Positions 26,049-36,206 of a stretch of 42,031 bases of DNA are shown here, piece after piece. A program made the translations under genes and the position numbers. This DNA is from an uncultured Gilliamella sp. (lineage in GTDB: Bacteria > Pseudomonadota > Gammaproteobacteria > Enterobacterales > Orbaceae): contig CAMLMY010000014.1 of NCBI GenBank assembly GCA_946481345.1, positions 1-42,031 of the forward strand, given 5' to 3'. Position 1 is the first letter of the stretch. Every line of letters starts with the position of its first letter. The notes under the pieces were generated by a model. The model was not told the origin of the DNA. It did no database searches and saw only the letters and a list, made by a program, of their open reading frames with translations.

Positions 26049-28052
26049 ATGAAAAAATTTAAATTGTGTTCCGAATTCAAACCTGCTGGGGATCAACCAG
26101 AAGCAATAAAAAGGATTAATCAAAATCTTGATGATGGAATTGCACATCAAACATTATTAGGTGTAACTGGATCGGGTAAAACGTTCACTATGGCAAACGT
26201 TATTGCCCATCATAATCGCCCGACAATTATTCTTGCGCCAAACAAAACATTGGCAGCTCAATTATACGGTGAAATGAAAGCTTTTTTCCCTGAGAACGCT
26301 GTTGAGTATTTTGTTTCTTATTATGACTATTATCAGCCAGAGTCTTATGTGCCTTCAACCGATACATTTATTGAAAAAGATGCATCGATTAATGAACACA
26401 TTGAACAAATGCGTTTGTCCGCAACCAAATCATTACTTGAACGTCGTGATGTTGTGATCGTTGCCTCCGTGTCCGCTATCTATGGATTAGGTGCGCCTGA
26501 GACCTATATGTCAATGATATTGCATTTAACTAAAGGTACGATAACCGATCAACGAGCAATCCTAACCCGTCTTGCTGAACTACAATATACGCGTAATGAA
26601 ATTGGTTTTAGCCGAGGTACGTTTCGGGTTCGTGGCGATGTGATTGATATTTTTCCTGCTGACTCAGATGAACTTGCGGTGCGCGTTGAGCTGTTTGATG
26701 ATGAAGTTGATCGGATTGTGATGTTCGATCCTTTAACGGGGAGTGCTGTGAATGAAGTATCACGTATTACCATCTATCCAAAAACTCACTACGTAACACC
26801 TAGAAACATTATGGACAATGCGATAGCACAAATTAAGCAGGAACTAAAAGAGCGTCAAAAGGTACTTCTTGATAATAATCGCCTTTTAGAAGAGCAACGA
26901 TTAACGCAACGTACACTCTTTGATATTGAGATGATGACAGAGCTTGGTTATTGTTCGGGGATCGAAAATTATTCGCGTTTTCTATCACAGCGTAATCCAG
27001 GCGATCCACCTGCAACGTTATTTGATTATTTACCAGCAGATGGGTTACTGTTTATTGACGAATCGCATGTGGCCATTCCACAGCTTGGAGCCATGTACAA
27101 TGGTGACCGATCACGTAAACTGAATCTGGTTGAGTATGGATTTCGTTTACCATCGGCGTTAGATAATAGACCTTTAAAGTTTTCTGAATTCGAAAATATT
27201 ATGCCACAAACGATATACGTATCGGCAACACCAGCGACCTATGAAATTGAAAAATCTGGGGGCGAAATCATTGAACAAGTCGTGAGGCCAACAGGTTTAT
27301 TGGATCCCATTATCGAAGTTAGACCCGTTGCGACACAAGTGGATGATCTCTTATCGGAAATTAAACTCCGTATTAATAAGGATGAGCGAGTGTTGGTCAC
27401 TACATTGACTAAACGAATGTCAGAAAACTTAACGGATTACTTATCTGAACATAATGTGAATGTTAAATATTTACACTCAGATATCAATACTGTTGAACGA
27501 ATGGAAATAATTCGTGACTTACGTCTTGGTAAAGTCGATGTATTAGTGGGCATTAACTTATTGCGTGAAGGATTAGATATTCCTGAAGTTTCACTGGTTG
27601 CCATTTTAGATGCTGATCGGGAAGGCTTTTTGCGTTCTGAAAGTTCATTGATTCAAACCGTTGGTCGAGCAGCGCGTAATGTGAATGGGAAAGCAATTTT
27701 ATATGCTGATAAAATTACCCCCGCAATGCAGAAAACGATTGACGAAACGGCTCGACGCCGTAAAAAGCAGCAGGATTTTAATACTAATCACGGTATAACA
27801 CCTAAATCAGTACGCAAAGAAATTAAAGATATTTTGGACGCAGGATTGAGCACTAAAAAAGCAACAGCTAAAATACAGGCGTTTGAACCAAATAAACCGT
27901 ATAATTATGTGTCGGTTAAAGACGTACAAGCAAGAGTTAAAGAGCTTGAAGCAATGATGTACGAAGCTGCGCAAAATCTGGAATTTGAAAAAGCGGGTGT
28001 ATTACGTGACGAGATCAAAAAATTGCGTGCAGATTTTATTAAAGTATCTTAG
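26049..28052 (+). CDS. uvrB: excinuclease ABC subunit UvrB
   Basis: UvrB is the central damage-verifying helicase of nucleotide excision repair, loaded by UvrA and recruiting UvrC. Walker A GVTGSGKT is at residues 38-45. The beta-hairpin [17 protein letters not shown] that clamps damaged DNA is near 90-110. [19 protein letters not shown] is the DEAD-like motif, and [12 protein letters not shown] is motif VI. The C-terminal UVR domain that binds UvrC is at about 630-663 ([24 protein letters not shown]). The 667 residues are normal. It is preceded by a gap with a DnaA-box inverted repeat and followed 25 bp later by the YoaB gene. Confidence 0.97.
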   Translation: MKKFKLCSEFKPAGDQPEAIKRINQNLDDGIAHQTLLGVTGSGKTFTMANVIAHHNRPTIILAPNKTLAAQLYGEMKAFFPENAVEYFVSYYDYYQPESYVPSTDTFIEKDASINEHIEQMRLSATKSLLERRDVVIVASVSAIYGLGAPETYMSMILHLTKGTITDQRAILTRLAELQYTRNEIGFSRGTFRVRGDVIDIFPADSDELAVRVELFDDEVDRIVMFDPLTGSAVNEVSRITIYPKTHYVTPRNIMDNAIAQIKQELKERQKVLLDNNRLLEEQRLTQRTLFDIEMMTELGYCSGIENYSRFLSQRNPGDPPATLFDYLPADGLLFIDESHVAIPQLGAMYNGDRSRKLNLVEYGFRLPSALDNRPLKFSEFENIMPQTIYVSATPATYEIEKSGGEIIEQVVRPTGLLDPIIEVRPVATQVDDLLSEIKLRINKDERVLVTTLTKRMSENLTDYLSEHNVNVKYLHSDINTVERMEIIRDLRLGKVDVLVGINLLREGLDIPEVSLVAILDADREGFLRSESSLIQTVGRAARNVNGKAILYADKITPAMQKTIDETARRRKKQQDFNTNHGITPKSVRKEIKDILDAGLSTKKATAKIQAFEPNKPYNYVSVKDVQARVKELEAMMYEAAQNLEFEKAGVLRDEIKKLRADFIKVS

Positions 28053-28077
28053 TTAATCATCGAACAAGGAAATCATG

Positions 28078-28428
28078 ATGACAATTATTCGAATTGACCC
28101 ACAAGATCGTTGGTCAGAAGCAGTGATTCACAATAATGTTATATATTACACTAGTGTGCCAAGCAATTTAATCCATGACGCTTATGAGCAGACTAAAAGT
28201 GCCCTAGCGGAAATTGATAAAATTTTAGTCAGTGCCGACAGTGACAAAAGTCATATTTTAGATGTGACGATATTTTTAGTAAATAAAAGTGATTTTGAAG
28301 CGATGAATAAAGCTTGGGACGAGTGGGTTGCTAAAGGATCCGCGCCTGTGCGGTGTACCGTACAGGCTGGCTTAATGAACCCTGATTACTTAGTCGAAAT
28401 AAAAATCATTGCTGCTATAAAAAAATAA
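28078..28428 (+). CDS. yoaB: RidA/YjgF-family protein YoaB
   Basis: RidA-family trimers hydrolyse reactive enamine/imine intermediates made by PLP enzymes; YoaB itself is a less studied member. The protein nearly copies E. coli YoaB: IIRIDPQDRWSEAVIHNNVIYYT, DVTIFLVNKSDFEAMNKAWDEWV and the substrate-site RCTVQAGLMNPDYLVEIKI with its Arg. I take the second ATG (28078) as start because AAGGA lies 7 bases upstream and YoaB begins MTI. In E. coli yoaB neighbours yoaA; here yoaA lies 12 kb away. It is probably co-transcribed with uvrB and ends at a terminator. Confidence 0.9.
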   Translation: MTIIRIDPQDRWSEAVIHNNVIYYTSVPSNLIHDAYEQTKSALAEIDKILVSADSDKSHILDVTIFLVNKSDFEAMNKAWDEWVAKGSAPVRCTVQAGLMNPDYLVEIKIIAAIKK

Positions 28429-28439
28429 AGTTCTACAAT

Positions 28440-28470
28440 TCCGCCATTAAAGATGGCGGATCTCTTTTAA
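28440..28470 (+). terminator. rho-independent terminator after yoaB
   Basis: TCCGCCAT and ATGGCGGA form an 8-bp GC-rich stem with a 5-base loop, followed by TCTCTTTT. It lies 11 bp after the yoaB stop. Confidence 0.75.
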
Positions 28471-28639
28471 ACGATTTGTTTACCTACTTAAATCTTCAGA
28501 AATAAAATCTCTTTCTATTAGTAAAATGATCGAATTTTTTAACTTTGATATTTCAAATCATGGTTATTCTTATCCCCATAAGGTAAAATTTGGTGTATAC
28601 TTCAACAACATAATAATTTATATACACATATAATTTTAT

Positions 28640-29140
28640 ATGCATATTCAACCTAAAATTGCCATTGTAATGGGCTCCAAAAGTGATTGGGCAACCATGC
28701 AACATGCGGCTGATATTCTTGACGCTTTAGCTATCAATTATCATGTCGAAATTGTTTCCGCTCATCGAACTCCTGATAAATTATTTCAATTTGCACAAGA
28801 AGCCAAACAACGAGGTTTTGATGTCATTATTGCCGGAGCAGGCGGTGCGGCGCATTTGCCTGGTATGTTAGCGGCGAAAACCTTAGTACCAGTATTAGGT
28901 GTACCTGTTCAAAGTGCAGCCTTAAATGGTGTTGATAGCCTCTATTCTATTGTACAGATGCCAAAAGGTATACCTGTAGGAACACTGGCTATTGGTAAAG
29001 CAGGTGCAGCCAACGCGGCACTATTAGCAGCTCAAATTCTTGCTTTACATAACCAAGACCTCTATCAACGTTTAACCACTTGGCGATTAAGCCAAACAGA
29101 TGAAGTATTAAATAACCCCGATCCAAGAGTAGATGCTTAA
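28640..29140 (+). CDS. purE: N5-carboxyaminoimidazole ribonucleotide mutase PurE
   Basis: PurE moves the carboxyl group of N5-CAIR to give CAIR in de novo purine synthesis, working with Pur[27 protein letters not shown] (with catalytic His) and [16 protein letters not shown] are diagnostic of class I PurE. The 166 residues match E. coli (169). It overlaps purK by 8 bp. The 210-bp upstream gap carries the yoaB terminator; I found no convincing PurR operator. Confidence 0.96.
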   Translation: MHIQPKIAIVMGSKSDWATMQHAADILDALAINYHVEIVSAHRTPDKLFQFAQEAKQRGFDVIIAGAGGAAHLPGMLAAKTLVPVLGVPVQSAALNGVDSLYSIVQMPKGIPVGTLAIGKAGAANAALLAAQILALHNQDLYQRLTTWRLSQTDEVLNNPDPRVDA

Positions 29141-30215
29141 AATGACGATTAAATCAGTTTGTGTTTTAGGGAATGGTCAATTAGGCCGAATGTTAAAACA
29201 AGCAGGTGAACCATTAGGCGTTCATGTATTTCCTGTTGGTTTAGATGTTGATCCAACAACTATCCCATACCAACAATCGGTCATTACTGCCGAGATTGAA
29301 CGCTGGCCAGATACCCCTTTTACTCAAATTTTAGCTAATCATTCTCATTTTATTAATCGAGATATTTTTCCGATTATTGCTGATCGACTAACCCAAAAAC
29401 AGCTATTTGATGAACTAGGTTTACCTACCGCTAAATGGTCATTATTAGAAGATCCGCAAAATTGGACAAAATTATTTGCAAAGCTTGGTGAATTGTTAAT
29501 TGTCAAACGTCGAACAGGAGGATACGATGGTCGAGGGCAATGGCGTATCACTAATCAAAGCGATATAACCGTACCTGATGATATATACCATAATGCGATT
29601 GTAGAACAGGCTATTGCTTTTGAAAAAGAGATCTCATTAGTCGGAGCACGTAACGGAAAAGGTGAAACTGTTTTTTATCCGCTGACGAATAATTTGCATC
29701 AAGACGGTATTTTAAAAATGAGTGTCGCTATCCCTAACCAATATCCAATATTACAAGCTAAAGCAGAAAAAATGCTAAAAGCTATTATGGATAAACTTAA
29801 TTATATTGGTGTAATGGCAATGGAATGTTTTGTCATGGGCGATAACTTATTGATTAATGAATTAGCGCCAAGGGTACATAATAGTGGACATTGGACACAA
29901 AATGGTGCTTCTATCAGTCAATTTGAGTTACATTTGCGAGCGATATTGGCATTACCACTCCCACAACCGAATGTATTTGCGCCATCGGTTATGATCAACT
30001 TAGTTGGGACTCAATTAAACCTAAATTGGTTGTCTGTTGATTTAGTTCATCTACATTGGTATGAAAAAGAAGTTAGAACAGGTCGTAAAGTTGGGCATCT
30101 AAATTTAACTCATAATCAACCAGAGAAATTGAAACACTCTTTATCTCTTTTAACACCGCTTTTACCGGATGAGTATCAATCATCGATTGAATGGGCAAAA
30201 AAACAATTGTTGTAG
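29133..30215 (+). CDS. purK: 5-(carboxyamino)imidazole ribonucleotide synthase PurK
   Basis: PurK is the ATP-grasp enzyme that carboxylates AIR with bicarbonate to give N5-CAIR, the substrate of Pur[36 protein letters not shown] (ATP-grasp), [27 protein letters not shown] and SVMINLVG follow E. coli closely over 360 residues. The start may be the ATG at 29133, overlapping purE by 8 bp, or the ATG at 29142; the ribosome site AAGAG (29125-29129) does not decide. The overlap ensures coupled expression with its partner enzyme. Confidence 0.96.
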   Translation: MLKMTIKSVCVLGNGQLGRMLKQAGEPLGVHVFPVGLDVDPTTIPYQQSVITAEIERWPDTPFTQILANHSHFINRDIFPIIADRLTQKQLFDELGLPTAKWSLLEDPQNWTKLFAKLGELLIVKRRTGGYDGRGQWRITNQSDITVPDDIYHNAIVEQAIAFEKEISLVGARNGKGETVFYPLTNNLHQDGILKMSVAIPNQYPILQAKAEKMLKAIMDKLNYIGVMAMECFVMGDNLLINELAPRVHNSGHWTQNGASISQFELHLRAILALPLPQPNVFAPSVMINLVGTQLNLNWLSVDLVHLHWYEKEVRTGRKVGHLNLTHNQPEKLKHSLSLLTPLLPDEYQSSIEWAKKQLL

Positions 30216-30236
30216 TTTAAATACAAAGGATTGAAT

Positions 30237-31727
30237 ATGGTAGACTTTTCAAAAAAAATCAATTATCAACGTGATGCAAGTAAAGCATACGAGGTTTTAA
30301 CTGATCCCTATTCAATCGTTCGCCAGTTTGAGAGTGATCGAGGAAGAATAATCAATTCCGCTGCGATAAGACGTTTGCAACAAAAAACACAAGTCTTTCC
30401 TCTAGAAAGAAACTCTGTTGTTAGAACTCGTCTTACTCACTCAATGGAAGTTCAACAAGTCGGTCGATATATTGTTAAAGAAATCATCCATCGACTAAGC
30501 AAATCAAAAAAACTTAAAACCTATGGGTTTGATAATATTGTTACCTCGATTGAAAGTTTAGTTGAAATGGCTTGCTTAATGCATGATATTGGCAATCCGC
30601 CATTTGGCCATTTTGGTGAAAAAGCAATAAATCACTGGTTTGTTAAACAGTTAGGTGTGGATGTTCAACCAAAATATTCCGTACTTCAACCCCAAGAGTC
30701 GGATGATGAGACGATTAAAAAACTAAAAATTAAAATTCGTCGTGATTTATCCAACTTTGAAGGTAATGCTCAAGCCATAAGGTTAGTGCATAGTATCCAA
30801 AGATTAAATCTCACTTATTCACAAGTCGCCTCAATATTAAAGTACACTAAACCTGCTTATTTGCCCAAAGAAGATATACCTACAGAGTTTTCTTATTTAA
30901 TGAAAAAACCTGGTTATTATTTGTCTGAAGAGCCGTTTATAAAAAAATTATCTAACCAACTGGAAATTCAGCCATTTCATCGTTATCCACTCACTTATAT
31001 TATGGAAGCTGCGGACGATATTTCTTATTGTATAGCGGATCTTGAAGATGCAGTAGAAAAGAAACTCTTTACGGTTCAACAGCTCTATCACTATTTAGAA
31101 AAAGCTTGGGGGAATATTAAAGAGGGTGATTTATTTGACAAAGTAGTAAAACGCCCATACGTAAATCTGGAGCAAAAAAAGTTTAACTCAATTGCTATTG
31201 GGCAATTTTTTATGTATCTGCGAGTGAATACCATTGGTAAACTTGTTTACCATGCCGCTGAACGCTTTGTTGAAAATATTGAAGAGATCTATCATGGTTC
31301 GTTTAATCATGCATTATTGGAAGATCATGGAGCCGAATATCAATTATTAAAAATATTTAAAAGAGTGGGTGTCGAACATGTTTTTAATCATGAATCGGTA
31401 GAAAATATAGAATTGCAAGGTTATCGTATTATCAGTGGATTATTAGATATTTACAGCCCGTTGCTAAACATGCCGACTAATGAATTTTTCAAACTTGCTG
31501 AAGAAAACAATCATCATCAATACCCAATTGAAACCAGACTTTATCATAAACTCTCTGCCAAACATTGTGATGCTTATCTACAGGCAACGAACTTGATTGG
31601 AAAAAAAGATCCCAAATTTCCCTATTGGGAATTTTATTACCGTTGTCGATTGTTGCAAGATTACATTAGCGGTATGACTGACCACTTTGCTTATGATGAA
31701 TACCGTAAATTGATGGTAACTTTTTAA
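30237..31727 (+). CDS. dgt: deoxyguanosinetriphosphate triphosphohydrolase Dgt
   Basis: Dgt is a hexameric HD-domain enzyme that cleaves dGTP to deoxyguanosine and tripolyphosphate, limiting the dGTP pool. [61 protein letters not shown] (HD metal site) and [22 protein letters not shown] are near-identical to E. coli. ATG 30237 has AAAGGA 6 bases upstream; an in-frame TTG lies at 30231. There are 496 residues, slightly shorter than E. coli (505). It follows purK by 21 bp, so it is likely expressed with the purine genes; that grouping is not the E. coli arrangement. Confidence 0.95.
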   Translation: MVDFSKKINYQRDASKAYEVLTDPYSIVRQFESDRGRIINSAAIRRLQQKTQVFPLERNSVVRTRLTHSMEVQQVGRYIVKEIIHRLSKSKKLKTYGFDNIVTSIESLVEMACLMHDIGNPPFGHFGEKAINHWFVKQLGVDVQPKYSVLQPQESDDETIKKLKIKIRRDLSNFEGNAQAIRLVHSIQRLNLTYSQVASILKYTKPAYLPKEDIPTEFSYLMKKPGYYLSEEPFIKKLSNQLEIQPFHRYPLTYIMEAADDISYCIADLEDAVEKKLFTVQQLYHYLEKAWGNIKEGDLFDKVVKRPYVNLEQKKFNSIAIGQFFMYLRVNTIGKLVYHAAERFVENIEEIYHGSFNHALLEDHGAEYQLLKIFKRVGVEHVFNHESVENIELQGYRIISGLLDIYSPLLNMPTNEFFKLAEENNHHQYPIETRLYHKLSAKHCDAYLQATNLIGKKDPKFPYWEFYYRCRLLQDYISGMTDHFAYDEYRKLMVTF

Positions 31728-32164
31728 TCCTATTATCATTTTATCGGATAGAGCACCAAATAGAAGCATAAGCACTATCGTTGTGCATAATAAAATAATA
31801 TATCTATTTCTGTTAATTAGAATTTTAAAAGAGAGTAAATTAACACTTCAACATTGGTATATTAATAATAACTCCAGCTCAATTAATATCAATTCGGATA
31901 ATTTTCAACACAATGCAACTGATAAATTGCTTACTAATTTAAATATTTCGTAGGTTAATTAAGTTGTATTTTAATTATCCAGCATTTTACTTAAATAGCA
32001 TTGAAATTAAAGCGTCCTTTATTGCATAAAACTTCGAATAAAAGAACATTTGTAACTTATTGTAAACCTATTCAATAACAGTAAAAACAAATCGATTTTG
32101 CAGTCTTAATAATTTTTATATGAATTTTAAAAGCAAGATATAGGGTTGCGTAAATATAGTTTTG
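31728..32164. other. gap between dgt and the glnK promoter
   Basis: Over 430 bp of AT-rich DNA without a credible gene. A weak GCAC/GTGC hairpin (about 31770-31785) may end dgt. I looked for NtrC sites (TGCACY-N5-RGTGCA type) that should activate the glnK promoter and saw none with a clear match, although this is where they should lie. Confidence 0.5.
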
Positions 32165-32180
32165 TGGCACAGAGTTTGCA
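32165..32180 (+). promoter_or_regulatory. sigma-54 promoter of glnK-amtB
   Basis: TGGCAC, 5 bases, TTGCA matches the -24/-12 consensus (TGGCACR-N4-TTGCW) at every fixed position, with the right GG-to-GC spacing. It lies 36 bp before the glnK ATG. glnK-amtB is a standard RpoN/NtrC nitrogen-limitation operon, so the context supports it. Confidence 0.9.
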
Positions 32181-32216
32181 TATTTCATCATATACCATAT
32201 TCGTGAGGAAAAATTG

Positions 32217-32555
32217 ATGAAATTAGTCACAGTAATTATTAAGCCTTTCAAGTTAGAAGAAGTCAGAGAGTCATTATCAAATATAGGGATCACTGGATTA
32301 ACCGTGACTGAAGTTAAAGGTTTCGGGCGACAAAAAGGGCACGCAGAACTCTACCGCGGAGCAGAATACAATGTTAATTTTTTACCAAAAGTGAAAATAG
32401 ATTTAGCCATCAATGATGAACAACTTGATGAAGTTATTAGTACTATTTCTAAAGCTGCTTATACTGGCAAAATTGGTGACGGTAAGATTTTTGTAACTTC
32501 ACTTGAGCATGTCGTTCGTATTCGTACCGGTGAAACGGATGAATCAGCTTTGTAA
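32217..32555 (+). CDS. glnK: nitrogen regulatory PII protein GlnK
   Basis: GlnK is a trimeric PII protein that senses 2-oxoglutarate, ATP/ADP and, through uridylylation, glutamine, and plugs the AmtB channel when nitrogen is plentiful. MKLVTVIIKPFKLEEVRESL, the T-loop with Tyr51 (GHAELYRGAEYNV) for uridylylation, and KIGDGKIFV are all present; its 112 residues equal E. coli GlnK. The ATG at 32217 has GAGGA 7 bases upstream. It lies 36 bp after a consensus sigma-54 promoter and 20 bp before amtB, the usual pair. I call GlnK rather than GlnB from the amtB linkage and sequence. Confidence 0.97.
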   Translation: MKLVTVIIKPFKLEEVRESLSNIGITGLTVTEVKGFGRQKGHAELYRGAEYNVNFLPKVKIDLAINDEQLDEVISTISKAAYTGKIGDGKIFVTSLEHVVRIRTGETDESAL

Positions 32556-32575
32556 TCATAATTAAGGATATTATT

Positions 32576-33859
32576 ATGTTGAAGAAATGTATTTTACCAT
32601 TGTGTCTTATTTTTCCTACTTGCGCCTTTGCAGATGTTGTTCTAGAACATGCGGATAATGCGGATAATGGTTTTATGATGATTTGTACTGCATTAGTACT
32701 ATTTATGTCTATTCCTGGTATTGCATTATTCTATGGTGGTTTATTACGATCTAAAAACGTGTTATCTATGTTATCACAAGTATTAGTTACTTTTTCACTG
32801 ATTTCTGTGTTATGGATCGTTTATGGTTACACGCTTACTTTTGGTGAGGGAAATTGGTTTTTTGGTGATTTCGAACATTTGCTCTTAGTTGGTATTGATA
32901 TAACGGATGTTAATGGTTCCATTTATGAACTCATTTGGGTTGCGTTTCAAGGATCTTTCGCTTGTATTACATGCTGTTTAATACTGGGTGCTTTTGCTGA
33001 AAGAATACGCTTTTCTGCTGTACTCATCTTTATGGTGTTATGGTTTACATTCTCATACATACCAATGGCCCATATGGTATGGGGTGGTGGTATTTTAGGT
33101 GATGAAGGAGCTTTAGATTTTGCGGGTGGCACAGTTGTTCATATTAACGCTGCGGTTGCTGGTTTGATGGGGGCTTATCTACTTAAAAATCGAATCGGTT
33201 ATAATCGAGAGCCATTAAAACCATTTAATCTTCCTTATGTTTATCTTGGCGCGGCAATTCTTTACATTGGTTGGTTTGGATTTAATGCAGGCTCTTCAAC
33301 TCATGCTGATGAAATTGCGGGATTAGCGTTTATTAATACTGTCGCAGCAACAGCAGCAGCAGTTTTATCTTGGTCATTTGCCGAATGGGTTTTACGAGGA
33401 AAACCGTCATGTTTAGGTGCCGCATCAGGTGTAATAGCTGGATTAGTTGGAATCACACCGGCAGCAGGATTTGTCGGGGTAGGGGGCGCAATGCTAATTG
33501 GTCTTATTTGTGGTTTTGCGGGTGTTTGGGGCGTCTCTTCACTAAAAAGAATCTTAAAAATTGATGATACTTGTGACGTATTTGGAGTACATGGGGTCTG
33601 TGGTATCGTTGGTTGCTTATTGACGGGTATCTTTGCTTCAAAATCATTAGGTGGATTAGGCTATGCTGATGGAATAGACATGACGACTCAAGTTGGAATC
33701 CAATTAATGAGTGTGATTACCTGTGTTATTTGGACATCTGTTATCGCTTTTGTAGCTTATAAAATTGCGGATATTTGTGTTGGTTTACGCGTTAGTGAAG
33801 AACATGAACGAGAAGGCCTTGATATTAACAGTCATGGTGAAAGTGCTTTTAACAGTTGA
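32576..33859 (+). CDS. amtB: ammonium transporter AmtB
   Basis: AmtB is a trimeric inner-membrane ammonium channel. A signal peptide (MLKKCILPLCLIFPTCAFA) precedes 11 membrane segments. The twin pore histidines lie in VVHINAAVAGLMGAYL and FGVHGVCGIVGCLLTG, and the Phe gate regions are AFQGSFACI and GWFGFNAGSS. The cytoplasmic C-terminal tail, which contacts GlnK, is present. The 427 residues equal E. coli AmtB's usual length (428). AAGGA sits 7 bases before the ATG. It is co-transcribed with glnK and ends at a strong terminator. Confidence 0.97.
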   Translation: MLKKCILPLCLIFPTCAFADVVLEHADNADNGFMMICTALVLFMSIPGIALFYGGLLRSKNVLSMLSQVLVTFSLISVLWIVYGYTLTFGEGNWFFGDFEHLLLVGIDITDVNGSIYELIWVAFQGSFACITCCLILGAFAERIRFSAVLIFMVLWFTFSYIPMAHMVWGGGILGDEGALDFAGGTVVHINAAVAGLMGAYLLKNRIGYNREPLKPFNLPYVYLGAAILYIGWFGFNAGSSTHADEIAGLAFINTVAATAAAVLSWSFAEWVLRGKPSCLGAASGVIAGLVGITPAAGFVGVGGAMLIGLICGFAGVWGVSSLKRILKIDDTCDVFGVHGVCGIVGCLLTGIFASKSLGGLGYADGIDMTTQVGIQLMSVITCVIWTSVIAFVAYKIADICVGLRVSEEHEREGLDINSHGESAFNS

Positions 33860-33903
33860 GCTAAACTAACGACATAGTTTATAGAAATAAAATCTCTTTA
33901 TTA

Positions 33904-33935
33904 AAAAGTTTACCGACAAAATGCGGTAAACTTTT
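33904..33935 (+). terminator. terminator after amtB
   Basis: AAAAGTTTACCG and CGGTAAACTTTT are perfect 12-bp arms with an 8-base loop, 44 bp after the amtB stop. The A and T ends make it work in either direction. Confidence 0.85.
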
Positions 33936-34099
33936 GATTTATATTTGTTAGAATGCTTGTCTGCTTTATTTGTCTTCTTAGAACTGACCTTTTATCTTCA
34001 TAAATAATACTTCTTTTGTTTACTTATCCTTAGGGTTAATGTGGATAAAAAAGTTGAACATACAAAATTTTTGATTAGATTAACAAAACGATATAAATA

Positions 34100-34133
34100 A
34101 AATCTACAGCATAACTGCTGTAGATTTTTTTAT
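34100..34133. terminator. bidirectional terminator, mainly for the minus-strand orphan gene
   Basis: AAATCTACAGCA and TGCTGTAGATTT are perfect 12-bp arms with a 4-base loop, with T runs on both strands. It lies about 20 bp beyond the stop of the minus-strand gene ending at 34153. Confidence 0.9.
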
Positions 34134-34152
34134 ATTATTTAATATTAACGGA

Positions 34153-34632
34153 TTAATCATCCCAAAGCATAATGGCATTATCATCCGTTAATATGAGTGG
34201 TGGAGCAAAAAGGTGTTCTTTGATTTTTGTCGGTATAACATTGATATTATTTAGATCGATCTCAACACAAGGGTAAATTTTTGCCATTTGTTTTAAACGG
34301 CTACCAAGTAATTGTTTGACTTTATTTGATTCTTTAGCTAATGCTAATTCATCTTTTAAAATACCAATTTGTTTTTTATGATGTTCTGATTCAAAATTTT
34401 CACCAAATATAAAACGAAATTCTTTATTGCTATCATTATGGTGTTTACAGTTGAATTCCTTATCTTTATATTCACCATGATGTAATTTAAGCTCTTTAAT
34501 GCGCAATGCAATAATTTCATTAATACTATCAGGATAATTTAATTTAGAGTCTAGAAAACTTAAAGTATTTGTTTCAGGTATTGATTCACTGCTCTGTACT
34601 AGGGTAAATAATGGTTTTTTATGTGTCTTCAT
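34153..34632 (-). CDS. uncharacterised 159-residue protein
   Basis: I do not recognise this protein. It is soluble and polar, with no signal peptide or membrane segment. Residues about 85-118 (KQIGILKDELALAKESNKVKQLLGSRLKQM) could form a coiled coil or long helix. The C-terminal third (YPCVEIDLNNINVIPTKIKEHLFAPPLILTDDNAIMLWDD) looks like a small beta-rich unit with an acidic end. A His/Cys cluster (residues about 51-66, LHHGEYKDKEFNCKHHND) is of note, but the spacing fits no metal motif I know. AAGGAAG lies upstream of the ATG and a strong terminator follows, so it is likely a real single-gene unit. It lies between amtB and the D-serine locus. Confidence 0.7.
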   Translation of the reverse strand: MKTHKKPLFTLVQSSESIPETNTLSFLDSKLNYPDSINEIIALRIKELKLHHGEYKDKEFNCKHHNDSNKEFRFIFGENFESEHHKKQIGILKDELALAKESNKVKQLLGSRLKQMAKIYPCVEIDLNNINVIPTKIKEHLFAPPLILTDDNAIMLWDD

Positions 34633-34853
34633 TCTATAACTTCCTTTTTATTCAGGACAATAATATAACAATGTATAGGACAATTAAAAAAACGATTGTT
34701 ACTATGTTGTAAAGATGTCAATGTAATGTTTTAGTATAAAAATAAACTAAAACTGCCAAGTTCTAATTCCAATTCCTTATTAACTTTCATGATGTTCTAA
34801 TTTTGAAAAAAATAAATCACCATAAAATTGACCATTTATAATATTAATGCATT

Positions 34854-36185
34854 TTATATTTTTGATAGGCTAAGATATTTTCCCATTTCCTCCTTTGGAA
34901 CCATGCCACCACCTGTTGCCCAGACTAAGTGTGTCGCATTTGTTAAAATTTCTGATGAAACATTAATTCTTTCTAAATATGTTGAATTTTTTTCAACATG
35001 TAATAAACCAAGCATTCCCGCTAAAGCTGAAGGTTCTAATTGAATTTGTTGTTGTTGATTTAATAAACCGAGTAAATCGTACATCTCTTGATCATTAATG
35101 GTGTAATAACCATCAATTAATCTTTCCATTGCTCGTCCTACAAATCCAGAAGGTCTGCCTACGGCTAAACCGTCAGCAGCGGTGATATTATCAAGACCAA
35201 TATTTTGAACAGAAATATGGTCATGTAATCCAGTGTAAACACCTAAAAACATACAAGGTGAATGAGTTGGTTCAGCGAAAATACAGTGTACATCATCACC
35301 AAACGCAAGTTTTAATCCAAAAGCAACGCCTCCCGGTCCACCACCTACTCCGCAAGGAAGGTAAACAAACAATGGATGTTGTTTATCCACTTTTATGTTC
35401 ATTTCAATAAACTGTTTTTTAAGGCGTTCGCCAGCTACTGCATAACCTAAAAATAAGGTTTTTGAGTTTTCATCATCGATAAAAAAGCAATTAGGATCAG
35501 ACTCTGCAGCTTTGCGGCCTTTTTCAACGGCAACACTATAGTCTTGTTGGTATTCGATAACATTTACACCGTGTGAACGTAATTTCTGTTTTTTCCATTC
35601 GCGAGCATCACTAGACATGTGAACATTAACTTTAAAACCTAATTTGGCACTCATAATACCAATAGATAGGCCTAAGTTACCTGTTGAACCTACTGCAATA
35701 CTATATCGACTAAAAAATTGGGTGAATCTGTCAGAAAATAATTTGGTGTAGTCATCCTTTTCGGTTAATAAGCCATTTTCAATAGCTAGCTTTTCAGCGT
35801 GGGTCAGTACTTCATACACACCACCGCGAGCTTTTATGGAACCGGAAATAGGTAAATGGCTATCTTTCTTGAGGAACAGACTTCCTGTGATCTTGTGTTG
35901 ATAACGGTTTTCAAGAACCGCTTTCATATTGGGAATAGCAACAACCTCGGACTCAATTATTCCTTTCGTTACTGCTGTTTCGGGAAATGCTTTACATAAG
36001 TAAGGCGCAAATCTTGCTAATCGATTACTTGCATCCTTAACATCTTGCTTAGTCAGTGTTACATAAGATAATCCATCTGTCAAGCTCGTTATATTTGGGT
36101 TAAACCAAGCTGTTTCTTTTAGTTGTATTAAATTAGCGACTAAAGGATATTTTTGTATTAACTTTTCAACATCTTTAGGGATCAT
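34854..36185 (-). CDS. dsdA: D-serine ammonia-lyase DsdA
   Basis: DsdA is a PLP enzyme that converts D-serine to pyruvate and ammonia, removing a toxic D-amino acid and allowing its use as carbon and nitrogen source. [18 protein letters not shown] holds the PLP lysine (Lys118), and [10 protein letters not shown] is the phosphate-binding glycine loop. [19 protein letters not shown] and [12 protein letters not shown] also match E. coli, as does the length (443 against 442). It follows dsdX by 21 bp in one operon. Ammonia released could link to the adjacent nitrogen genes only loosely; the loci are separately regulated. Confidence 0.97.
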   Translation of the reverse strand: MIPKDVEKLIQKYPLVANLIQLKETAWFNPNITSLTDGLSYVTLTKQDVKDASNRLARFAPYLCKAFPETAVTKGIIESEVVAIPNMKAVLENRYQHKITGSLFLKKDSHLPISGSIKARGGVYEVLTHAEKLAIENGLLTEKDDYTKLFSDRFTQFFSRYSIAVGSTGNLGLSIGIMSAKLGFKVNVHMSSDAREWKKQKLRSHGVNVIEYQQDYSVAVEKGRKAAESDPNCFFIDDENSKTLFLGYAVAGERLKKQFIEMNIKVDKQHPLFVYLPCGVGGGPGGVAFGLKLAFGDDVHCIFAEPTHSPCMFLGVYTGLHDHISVQNIGLDNITAADGLAVGRPSGFVGRAMERLIDGYYTINDQEMYDLLGLLNQQQQIQLEPSALAGMLGLLHVEKNSTYLERINVSSEILTNATHLVWATGGGMVPKEEMGKYLSLSKI

Positions 36186-36206
36186 AATTTATTCCTGTAA
36201 TATATT

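Noticed and set aside
28467-28482. Possible PurR operator before purE (AAACGATTTGTTT)
   Set aside because: It departs from the ACGCAAACGTTTKCGT consensus at the central CG and flanks, and overlaps the tail of the yoaB terminator.
34728-34753. GTTTTAGT/ACTAAAAC hairpin as the dsdA terminator
   Set aside because: The stem is AT-rich with a 10-base loop and no T run on the minus strand; it is expected by chance in such DNA.
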